Shown piece after piece: positions 1-5,387 of a stretch of DNA of 6,005 nt (position 1 is its first letter; each line of letters starts with the position of its first letter). The notes beneath the pieces were generated by a model. It did not search any database. It was given only the letters and a program-made list of their open reading frames with translations, and was not told the origin of the DNA. The stretch covers positions 1 through 6,005 of the forward strand of contig ONWL01000178.1 of the NCBI GenBank assembly GCA_900321525.1, in the 5' to 3' direction. Source of the stretch: an uncultured Eubacteriales bacterium (GTDB taxonomy: Bacteria > Bacillota > Clostridia > Lachnospirales > Lachnospiraceae). Position numbers and translations under genes: made by a program.

Positions 1-1
1 G

Positions 2-76
2 AAATTACAGATCTGTCAGGAGATGGGATCCATGTGGTCAGCAGCTGCGGTCTTGCCAGAAAGAAATCGTGCTTGA
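2..76 (+). CDS. 3' end of an upstream gene, possibly CpaB/RcpC-like (partial, frame uncertain)
   Basis: All three forward frames are open at the left edge: one stops at TGA 74-76, one at TAA 114-116, and the third runs into the prepilin peptidase. I prefer the frame ending at 76 because it leaves a 23-base gap that can hold the ribosome binding site of the next gene. Its last residues (LQICQEMGSMWSAAAVLPER) loosely resemble the L-x3-E-x-G-x-M-x-x-A-x-V ending of CpaB/RcpC SAF-domain proteins, which often lie upstream in such loci. The resemblance is weak and only 24 residues are visible. The frame ending at 116 would overlap the peptidase start by 17 bases and cannot be excluded. Confidence 0.3.
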   Translation, partial: KLQICQEMGSMWSAAAVLPERNRA

Positions 77-99
77 GAAAACAGGGAGTGAGTGGGAAG

Positions 100-621
100 A
101 TGCAAGCATTTTGTAATGGAGCATTGTTGTATGGATTTTTGGCTATGGCTGCCTATACAGATGGAAAGAAGGGGGTGATTCCTGTCTGGTTGACAGGAGG
201 TGCGTTTGGATTGGGGTTGTGTCTGTCATGGTGGGACGGATGGTCAGGCACTGTCGGGTATCTGGTGCGCTTCCTTTTATTTGCAGCACCATTTTTTCTG
301 CTTTGGCTTGGCAGGATGATGGGGAGTGCAGATTGGAAACTGTTTGGCATCATTGGTGCGGTTCGTGGTGGGATGCCGGCAGTTTCTATCATATTCTGTA
401 CCCTGTTATTTGCCGGTGTATTTGCACTGGTGAAGATGCTGATAACCGGCAGACTGCAAAAGCGGATGCAGCTGTTTGTCTGGTATTGTAAGCGGTGTAT
501 GGCAGGACGTGTGTGGTACCAGTATCCGGCAGTTTTAAGACAGGAGGATACCATTCATCTGGGGATATTTGCGCTGATTGGAGCACTGGCAGCAGGTATT
601 GTAGCATGGTGGATGGGGTAA
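100..621 (+). CDS. tadV: Prepilin peptidase, A24 family (TadV/CpaA-like)
   Basis: Small multi-pass membrane aspartyl protease of 173 residues, the short form that lacks the N-terminal methylase domain and is usual in Tad loci. The two catalytic aspartates are recognisable: D21 in AAYTDGKKGVIP, equivalent to the first D...IP motif, and D78 in GSADWKL, matching the GxGDxKL motif with A in place of the second G. Several hydrophobic segments separate and follow them (about 29-45, 52-71, 87-112 and 153-171). It should cleave the leader of the Flp1-like prepilin encoded 4.5 kb downstream in the same cluster. I chose ATG 100 because it gives the normal short N-terminus and has GGGAG at 84-88 upstream, although the 11-base spacing is long. 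The frame is open to the left edge and a GTG at 34 would add 22 hydrophilic residues, which is less likely. The tadZ-like gene starts 11 bases after the stop. Confidence 0.88.
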   Translation: MQAFCNGALLYGFLAMAAYTDGKKGVIPVWLTGGAFGLGLCLSWWDGWSGTVGYLVRFLLFAAPFFLLWLGRMMGSADWKLFGIIGAVRGGMPAVSIIFCTLLFAGVFALVKMLITGRLQKRMQLFVWYCKRCMAGRVWYQYPAVLRQEDTIHLGIFALIGALAAGIVAWWMG

Positions 622-632
622 AGAGGAGAAGG

Positions 633-1640
633 ATGAAGCAGGTATTAGCAGTATACGAAGGGGATCAGGGGTATGCCAGAGGACTGACAGGTTATCTGAC
701 TGTTCGGCATCGTGTGCCGTTTCAGGTGGTGACTCTGACGAAAGAGGAGATGGTGGTTCATATGGCAGCATCAGGTAAGATAGATGTGCTGCTCATCGGG
801 GCAGATGCGTACAATGAACAGATTGGAGCATTACCCATCAGGAAGGTTTTATTGCTGACAGAGGAGATCTGTGCATCAGAAATGGTGTATTTGGGCAGGG
901 AAGTACGGACGGTTTATAAGTATCAGTCTATGGAGAAGATCGTTGACGTGCTTCGAGCGTGCTATGAAGCATTGAGACCACCATTGATTCAGCCAGAGGA
1001 TGTTGCTCAGGCAGATTGTATTGCTGTGTACTCACCAGTGAAGAGGTGTGGGAAGACCATGTTTGCATTGCTGTATGGGCAGCAGTCTGCCCAGAAAGTC
1101 AGGACACTGTATCTGAGTCTGGAATATGGTAAAGGAGTGGAACAACTTTGCGGTTTGGAAGGCGGTGCAGATTTGGCAGATGTGCTGGACCAGTTTGAAC
1201 AGGGAACTCTGTCAGATCATTTGCCAGAACTGGTGCGCAGATGGGAAGGATTGGATGTGATTCTTCCAGTGCGGGATCCGGAAGATGTGCGGGAGATTTC
1301 ATGGGAAAGTTTACAGGGACTGCTTGGATGGCTGCGCACTTGCGGTGTATATGACAGGATTCTACTGGATGCAGCAGAGGCACTGTATCAACCGGTGAAG
1401 CTTCTTGAGACATGCAGCAGAGTGTTTTTACCGGTACGGGAAGAGTGGGTTGCCAAAGAGAAGACAGAATTCTTTTTAGAAGGTCTCAGGCAGAGTGGGA
1501 AGACTGAACTTTTAGGGCGGATACAAGAGATATCTTTGCCGGAGTTCACATGGAATGGAACCATGCCTGGATTGATACAGCTGCAATGTACCCCATTTGG
1601 TGATTATGTACGTCATGTCCTGTCAGGAGAGCCAGCATGA
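633..1640 (+). CDS. tadZ: TadZ/CpaE-like pilus-assembly P-loop protein
   Basis: Predicted 335-residue cytoplasmic protein. Residues about 1-115 look like a degenerate response-regulator receiver fold: alternating beta/alpha, KIDVLLIGADAY with D51 near the acceptor position, then KVLLLTEE and VYKYQSMEKIVDVL. From about 128 a ParA/MinD-like domain begins: CIAVYSPVKRCGKTMFALL holds a deviant Walker A with K141-T142, and YDRILLDAAEAL (D246) fits the Walker B position. This two-domain order is that of TadZ/CpaE, which position Tad machines at defined sites in the cell. The P-loop has KRCGKT instead of the usual KGGxGKT/S. ATG 633 is preceded by GAGGAG at 623-628. The frame is open further upstream to an ATG at 495, but that would overlap tadV deeply. 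The stop overlaps the cpaF start in an ATGA arrangement (1637-1640), so translation is probably coupled. Family is fairly certain; ATP hydrolysis is not. Confidence 0.82.
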   Translation: MKQVLAVYEGDQGYARGLTGYLTVRHRVPFQVVTLTKEEMVVHMAASGKIDVLLIGADAYNEQIGALPIRKVLLLTEEICASEMVYLGREVRTVYKYQSMEKIVDVLRACYEALRPPLIQPEDVAQADCIAVYSPVKRCGKTMFALLYGQQSAQKVRTLYLSLEYGKGVEQLCGLEGGADLADVLDQFEQGTLSDHLPELVRRWEGLDVILPVRDPEDVREISWESLQGLLGWLRTCGVYDRILLDAAEALYQPVKLLETCSRVFLPVREEWVAKEKTEFFLEGLRQSGKTELLGRIQEISLPEFTWNGTMPGLIQLQCTPFGDYVRHVLSGEPA

Positions 1641-2107
1641 GCGAGAGGAGAGAAGAACTGGTCAGACAGGTTTGGCGGCAGTTAGAAAAACAAGGGGATA
1701 TGAGCGAAGCAGAACTGAAAGAGGTGATCGACAGAGTCATACGGGAAACATCTGCCACATCATATTTATCTGTTGTGCAGCGCAGACAGTATCGAAAGGA
1801 ACTGTTTGACACATTTTGCAGATATGATGTGCTCAGTGATGTGATAGAAGATCCAGAGGTGACAGAAGTCATGGTCAATGGTCCTGACCTGATATTCATA
1901 GAGAAAAAGGGTGTATTACAGCGGTATGAAAAGCAGTTTTCTTCTACAGATCGGTTAGAGGATATGATACAGACCATTGTTTCCAAAGTCAATCGTCAGG
2001 TCAATGAAGCCAGTCCCATTGCAGATGCCAGACTGGAGAATGGAGACAGGGTAAATGTGGTGTTGCCGCCAGTGGCGTTGAATGGACCTGTTGATTGCGT
2101 GGGGTAG
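1637..2107 (+). CDS. CpaF N-terminal fragment (5' part of the broken gene)
   Basis: As it stands, ribosomes starting at ATG 1637 would make 156 residues. Residues about 1-150 match the helical lead-in and N-terminal domain of CpaF: DVLSDVIEDPEVTEVMVNGPD, then IADARLENGDRVNVVLPPVALNGP. The final V-D-C-V-G after the junction is partly out-of-frame coding before TAG. No Walker motif is present, so this piece alone cannot bind ATP in the family's usual way. It might still fold as a domain and associate with the downstream fragment, but there is no evidence for that in the sequence. Confidence 0.6.
   Translation: MSERREELVRQVWRQLEKQGDMSEAELKEVIDRVIRETSATSYLSVVQRRQYRKELFDTFCRYDVLSDVIEDPEVTEVMVNGPDLIFIEKKGVLQRYEKQFSSTDRLEDMIQTIVSKVNRQVNEASPIADARLENGDRVNVVLPPVALNGPVDCVG
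2081..2092 (+). repeat. Residual 12-bp repeat copy at the cpaF deletion junction
   Basis: AATGGACCTGTT reads as N-G-P-V in the upstream frame and, shifted by one base, ATG-GAC-CTG-TTG reads as M-D-L-L in the downstream frame. Both readings fit the CpaF residues expected on each side of the missing segment. The simplest explanation is that the intact gene had two copies of this 12-mer and lost one copy plus the intervening DNA. Only one copy is now visible, so the second is inferred. Confidence 0.45.
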
Positions 2108-2819
2108 CGTGGATGCAGAAACAGCCGCCTATTTGAAGGTACTGGTAACCAGTGGTTATAATATTTTCATTTCCGGTGGAACAGGAAGCGGCAAGACTAC
2201 TTTTCTCGGAGCACTGGCAGCATGGATTCCGAAAGACCAGAGGGTGATTACCATTGAGGATTCTGCAGAATTGCAGCTGCCATTGGAAAATCTGGTTCGT
2301 CTGGAAGCCAGGCCGGCCAATACAGAGCAAACAGGGAGTGTGACCATTCGGGATTTACTGCGGACCAGTTTGCGGATGCGGCCGGATCGGATTATCGTTG
2401 GGGAGATTCGTTCTGAAGAGGCACTTGATATGTTACAGGCCATGAATACAGGCCATGATGGTTCCATGTCTACTGGTCACGGGAACAGTCCAAAGGACAT
2501 GTTGTTTCGGATGGAGACCATGGTCTTGATGGGAATGCAACTGCCGTTGTCTGCTGTGCGCAGACAGATCAGTTCAGCCATTGAGATTTTGGTTCAATTG
2601 GGACGATTGCGGGATGGAAGTCGGAAGGTACTTTCCATTCAGGAGATTACAGGAATGGATGGAGAGGAGATTAATCTGCATTCTCTCTTCACATTTACAG
2701 AGACAGGAGAAAAAGATGGAAAAGTACAGGGAAAGCTGGTTTGGTCAGGGGAACCTCTTAGCAGAGACGGAAAACTTCTTCGGGCAGGATACAGACTCCC
2801 GGAACAGTTTCGGCAGTGA
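2082..2819 (+). CDS. CpaF ATPase-domain fragment (3' part of the broken gene)
   Basis: An ATG at 2082, 26 bases inside the end of the N-terminal fragment, opens 245 residues holding the complete RecA-like ATPase core: Walker A K38-T39, Asp-box E59, Walker B E108, His-box H125 and H133, and a normal CpaF C-terminus ending GYRLPEQFRQ. Only a poor ribosome binding site (GTGGCG, 2072-2077) precedes the ATG, so expression would rely on termination at 2107 and re-initiation just upstream. The ATG probably encoded an internal methionine of the intact protein rather than a true start. The tadB-like gene may begin within its 3' end. Confidence 0.5.
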   Translation: MDLLIAWGSVDAETAAYLKVLVTSGYNIFISGGTGSGKTTFLGALAAWIPKDQRVITIEDSAELQLPLENLVRLEARPANTEQTGSVTIRDLLRTSLRMRPDRIIVGEIRSEEALDMLQAMNTGHDGSMSTGHGNSPKDMLFRMETMVLMGMQLPLSAVRRQISSAIEILVQLGRLRDGSRKVLSIQEITGMDGEEINLHSLFTFTETGEKDGKVQGKLVWSGEPLSRDGKLLRAGYRLPEQFRQ

Positions 2820-3534
2820 AGTGATGTGGTATGTATATGTGGGATTTGATCTGGCAGGACTGCTGTTTGCCATGATATTTGCCTGGGTGTTTTATCACAG
2901 GTTCTGGCTGGGATTTGTAGCCATTCTTGCTATTCTACCTTATCATCGATTTGTCCGGCAGATTTGCAGAAAACGCAGAGAACGGCAGTTCAGACAGGAG
3001 TTTCGTGATGTGTTGCAGCAGCTGCAGAGTTATATGCAGGCAGGCCGTTCCATTGAGAATGCCATGGAGCAGACGGATGTCCGTCTGCAGGCAGAGAAGG
3101 GGCACGGTGTATTGGCAGCAGAATGGCATGGGATGTTGATGCAGATTCGGCACAATCGATCGGTAGAGCGTGCGTGGGAAGATTTTGCAGGACGGTGCCC
3201 TATACAGGAAGTCAGACAGTTTGCAGAAGTATTGTCGGTGGCAAAGCGCAGTGGTGGTTCTATGGTGCAGATTATCCAGACGGCGGTGTATGAAATCACC
3301 CTTTTGATGCAGACAGAAGAGGAAATCAAAACCGTTATTGCATCTAAGAAACTTCAGATGTATGTGCTGGAAACCATTCCTATTCTGCTCATGGTATACC
3401 TGAATGTGGCATCACCGGATATGTTAGCGGAAATGTATGAGACTTTCTTTGGGAATATGATTATGACAGGATGTCTGGTGGTATATCTAACAGCAGTCTG
3501 GTTGGGGCGAAGGATTTCTGATATTCAGGTGTAG
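2716..3534 (+). CDS. tadB: TadB-like type II secretion F-family membrane platform protein
   Basis: Inner-membrane platform protein of the T2SSF family that would couple the CpaF motor to pilin extraction. From ATG 2716 it is 272 residues: a hydrophilic lead (1-36), two membrane segments (about 38-60 and 63-78), a basic stretch RKRRERQFRQEF, the cytoplasmic F domain with AGRSIENAMEQ (109-119) and SVAKRSGGSMVQIIQ (174-188), then two C-terminal membrane segments (about 215-233 and 246-264) ending in GRRISDIQV, typical of TadB. Start choice is open. ATG 2716 has a good AGGAGA at 2705-2710 but overlaps the cpaF end by 104 bases. ATG 2824 (236 residues), just after the cpaF stop, gives a more normal N-terminus but lacks a clear ribosome binding site. 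The frame is also open further upstream, inside cpaF, which I consider coincidental. The tadC-like gene follows after 35 bases. Confidence 0.85.
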   Translation: MEKYRESWFGQGNLLAETENFFGQDTDSRNSFGSEVMWYVYVGFDLAGLLFAMIFAWVFYHRFWLGFVAILAILPYHRFVRQICRKRRERQFRQEFRDVLQQLQSYMQAGRSIENAMEQTDVRLQAEKGHGVLAAEWHGMLMQIRHNRSVERAWEDFAGRCPIQEVRQFAEVLSVAKRSGGSMVQIIQTAVYEITLLMQTEEEIKTVIASKKLQMYVLETIPILLMVYLNVASPDMLAEMYETFFGNMIMTGCLVVYLTAVWLGRRISDIQV

Positions 3535-3556
3535 CAGAATGGATATGGTGGACAAC

Positions 3557-3562
3557 AGGAGG
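3557..3562 (+). promoter_or_regulatory. Ribosome binding site fixing the GTG start of tadC
   Basis: A perfect AGGAGG lies 7 bases before GTG 3570. It decides for this GTG start, which places a hydrophobic membrane segment directly at the N-terminus. Confidence 0.75.
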
Positions 3563-3569
3563 AAACAGG

Positions 3570-5069
3570 GTGAGATACTTTTTTGCAAGTATACTGGCAG
3601 TCTTATTGGCAGGATGGATGTGGAACTGTCGGTATAAGAAAGAAGAACTGGCACAACTTTGTCGATTTCAGGAGAATCAGACTGGAAAGAAGGTTTCCTT
3701 GCCATTGTGTCTGTTGTCTATGGGAGCCTGGTTGTATGACAGGTATATGATGGGGATGTTACTTTTATGGGACAGTCTGGGAAAGAACAAAGAACTGGAA
3801 AGAGATAAGAACTTTTGCAGATATCAGGCAGTCAGAATTGGAAAAAGCAGCAAGGAAGACTATTTCTTACGGCAACTCCAGTATGTTACTTATGGATGGC
3901 TGACAGGTTTGGTCATTTGTATGTTGTGCCTGTTCTTGTCTATGAAAAATGATATACCCTTAAGGGAAGATGGCACTTTGTTACAAAGACCGGAGCAATG
4001 GGAAGAAAGTGCAGCATATGAACTCCAGCTAGATGGACTGGATGAAAGGACCAGAATTTCAGTCACCATCAATGGCTGGCAGCAGACAGATAGTGCGACA
4101 CTGCTGGCAGAAGCTGCGGAGACACTGGCAGATCGGATTGCGGGGCGCAATACTTCCTTGGAAGAGGTATATTTTGATTTGGAACTACCAGAAACATTGG
4201 ATGGAGGCATAGCCATTTCCTGGGACAGCAGCAATATCGATGTGTTGGGAAGCAACGGCACTGTCAGAAACCAGGAGTTAGAGGAAGCGGAATTGGCAGA
4301 ATTGACGGCAGTGCTTACTTATCAGGGAGAGACGGTGGTCCAGAGGATTCCGGTAAAAATTTTGCCGCCTGTAAGGAATAGTGTCTACTACAGCAGAAAG
4401 TTGACGGAACAGATCATAGAGCAGGAGGAGCGAACTCGTACAGATCAATATGTCTCACTCCCAACGGAGATAGATGGGCATCTGTTGGGATATGAGAGTC
4501 CACCGGATATGACGGTTCTATATTTGTTTGCAGTGGGATGGGTGGCTGCTTTTGGAATGGTGTTTGGATACCGACAACAGATTAAGGAGGGGTATCGGAG
4601 GCGCAGTTGTCTGTTACAACAGGAATATGGATGCATTGCTTCTCGGTTTGCCATCTTACTGCGTTGTGGATTGCCGGTGCGCAGCTGCTGGCAAAAGATG
4701 GTACAAACTTATGAACAAGAAAAAGAAACAGAGGAACAACAGTTTTCCTACGCACTGGAAGAAATGGCACTGACCAGTCGCCAGATGGCGGGCGGGATGC
4801 AGGAAACAAAGGCATATCTGGAATTTGGCAATCGATGTGAACTGTATGCCTATCGCCGATTTGGGATGCTTTTGGAGCAGACTGTTCGACAGGGAAATCC
4901 CGGATTGGCGCAATTGCTGGAAGGAGAGGCTGTTCAGGCAATGGAAGAGCGAAAAAACCTAGCGAGAAAACGGGCAGAAGAAGCAGAGACCAAGATGATG
5001 CTGCCCATGTTTCTCATGCTGGGGGTTGTGATCGTGGTGGTGATGGTACCGGCATTTATGCGAATGTAA
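3570..5069 (+). CDS. tadC: TadC-like platform protein with a large extracellular Ig-like insert
   Basis: 499-residue T2SSF-family membrane protein, much longer than the roughly 300 residues usual for TadC. Predicted order: membrane segment 3-18; cytoplasmic 20-105, rich in charged residues; membrane segment 106-124; extracellular region 125-313; membrane segment 314-333; cytoplasmic F domain about 345-475, with RFAILLRCGLPVRSCWQKM and a basic helix ARKRAEEAETK; final membrane segment 477-496. The C-terminus LPMFLMLGVVIVVVMVPAF is characteristic of TadC. Within the extracellular part, residues about 175-267 match the pattern of atrophied bacterial Ig-like domains: LELPETLDGGIAISWDSSN, then an S-N-G-T-V turn and the strand-rich AELTAVLTYQGETVVQRIPVKIL. 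Four membrane segments put both cytoplasmic regions on the same side, consistent with the family. It should pair with TadB to form the platform. The insert's role is unknown; presentation to cell wall or pilus is inference. Confidence 0.85.
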   Translation: MRYFFASILAVLLAGWMWNCRYKKEELAQLCRFQENQTGKKVSLPLCLLSMGAWLYDRYMMGMLLLWDSLGKNKELERDKNFCRYQAVRIGKSSKEDYFLRQLQYVTYGWLTGLVICMLCLFLSMKNDIPLREDGTLLQRPEQWEESAAYELQLDGLDERTRISVTINGWQQTDSATLLAEAAETLADRIAGRNTSLEEVYFDLELPETLDGGIAISWDSSNIDVLGSNGTVRNQELEEAELAELTAVLTYQGETVVQRIPVKILPPVRNSVYYSRKLTEQIIEQEERTRTDQYVSLPTEIDGHLLGYESPPDMTVLYLFAVGWVAAFGMVFGYRQQIKEGYRRRSCLLQQEYGCIASRFAILLRCGLPVRSCWQKMVQTYEQEKETEEQQFSYALEEMALTSRQMAGGMQETKAYLEFGNRCELYAYRRFGMLLEQTVRQGNPGLAQLLEGEAVQAMEERKNLARKRAEEAETKMMLPMFLMLGVVIVVVMVPAFMRM

Positions 5070-5086
5070 GTCCGCATATGCCGGTA
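5047..5086 (+). repeat. Inverted repeat (hairpin) across the tadC stop, before the pilin gene
   Basis: TACCGGCAT (5047-5055) is the exact reverse complement of ATGCCGGTA (5078-5086). Inside it ATGCG (5058-5062) pairs with CGCAT (5073-5077). The result is a 14-bp stem with a two-base bulge and a 10-base loop that contains the tadC stop codon. No T-run follows, so it does not look like an intrinsic terminator. Its place between tadC and the pilin gene suits an RNA-processing or mRNA-stabilising element that raises pilin output over the machinery genes. That role is inference. Confidence 0.6.
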
Positions 5087-5097
5087 GCACAAAGGAA

Positions 5098-5103
5098 TGG
5101 AGG
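5098..5103 (+). promoter_or_regulatory. Ribosome binding site deciding the Flp1-like pilin start
   Basis: TGGAGG lies 8 bases before ATG 5112. The alternative in-frame ATG at 5097 overlaps this site and has only AAAGGA directly abutting it, so 5112 is the better start. Confidence 0.65.
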
Positions 5104-5111
5104 ATATACAA

Positions 5112-5348
5112 ATGGGACAGGAAATAAAGTGGAGTTTGGAGCAGATGGAGTTACAGCCGGTAGATTGGAAGTCCGGTTGGAGAGAACTGGTTTTTTGGCA
5201 CCGGTCAGATAACAAAGGGGTTGGTGTGGTGGAAGTCATACTGATTCTGGTGGTGCTCATTGCCCTTGTGGTGATCTTTAAGGATCAGTTGACTGCATTG
5301 GTACAGAAGTTGCTGAAAAATGTTTCCAAAGATGCATTGAAAATCTGA
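5112..5348 (+). CDS. Flp1-like type IVb prepilin
   Basis: Small prepilin of 78 residues. A 36-residue hydrophilic leader ends in NKG and is followed by VGVVEVILILVVLIALVVIF. Cleavage after G36 would leave glutamate E41 at mature position +5, the hallmark of type IV pilins, followed by one long hydrophobic helix and a short amphipathic tail (KDQLTALVQKLLKNVSKDALKI). The mature subunit would have only 42 residues. This matches the Flp1-like pilin family of Clostridia, and the A24 peptidase at the start of the cluster is its obvious processing enzyme. The tyrosine at +6 common in proteobacterial Flp is valine here, and the leader is longer than in classical Flp. The likely role is the major subunit of the pilus or pseudopilus. 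An alternative start at ATG 5097 would add five residues (MEDIQ). The next gene begins 39 bases after the stop. Confidence 0.87.
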   Translation: MGQEIKWSLEQMELQPVDWKSGWRELVFWHRSDNKGVGVVEVILILVVLIALVVIFKDQLTALVQKLLKNVSKDALKI

Positions 5349-5387
5349 TATGGCACGTCAGGAGAGAGGAAAATCGGGGACTAAAAG

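Larger units (their letters stand above)
1637..2819 (+). pseudogene. cpaF: CpaF/TadA-type secretion ATPase, disrupted by a frame-shifting deletion
   Basis: Two consecutive frames together encode a CpaF/TadA ATPase, the VirB11/GspE-family hexameric motor that powers Tad pilus assembly at the cytoplasmic face. Frame one runs from ATG 1637 to TAG 2105-2107 and carries the N-terminal domain up to VVLPPVALNGP. The +1 frame carries the whole ATPase domain from about 2082 to TGA 2817-2819: Walker A GGTGSGKTT (2175-2201), Asp box VITIEDSAEL, Walker B RIIVGEIR, and His box GHDGSMSTGHGNS. In intact CpaF proteins about 16 residues lie between LNGP and the LI-x-x-GS segment, including the conserved T-I-R-K/R-F-P stretch. 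Here LNGP is followed almost at once by LLIAWGS, so the lesion is a deletion, not just a one-base error. All other motifs look intact, so the damage seems recent. The start has AGGAGA at 1625-1630 and overlaps the tadZ stop. Confidence 0.85.

Noticed and set aside
34..99. Extension of the prepilin peptidase to GTG 34 or beyond the left edge.
   Set aside because: The extra residues are hydrophilic and unlike the family N-terminus, where the first membrane helix and catalytic D follow closely after the start.
188..225. TTGACA at 190-195 as a promoter -35 box.
   Set aside because: It lies inside the peptidase coding sequence with no convincing TATAAT at 16-18 bases downstream.
495..632. Upstream extension of tadZ to ATG 495.
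   Set aside because: It would overlap the well supported C-terminus of the peptidase by over 120 bases, while ATG 633 has a strong ribosome site and gives the expected receiver-like N-terminus.
1546..1992. Long antisense open frame (148 codons) opposite the tadZ/cpaF junction.
   Set aside because: It is Ser/Cys/Thr-rich, shows no recognisable domain, and mirrors strongly supported coding sequence on the plus strand. The other minus-strand open frames in the window have the same character.
2081..2107. Programmed +1 frameshift in cpaF (GTG GGG TAG could slip by one base at GGG/GGT).
   Set aside because: A slip at that point would still give a protein missing the conserved T-I-R-K/R-F-P segment and containing extra D-C-V-G residues. 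A deletion explains both the frame change and the missing residues.
5046..5095. Intrinsic terminator after tadC.
   Set aside because: The hairpin is good, but the bases following it (GCACAAAGG) contain no T-run, and the pilin gene follows at once in the same direction.
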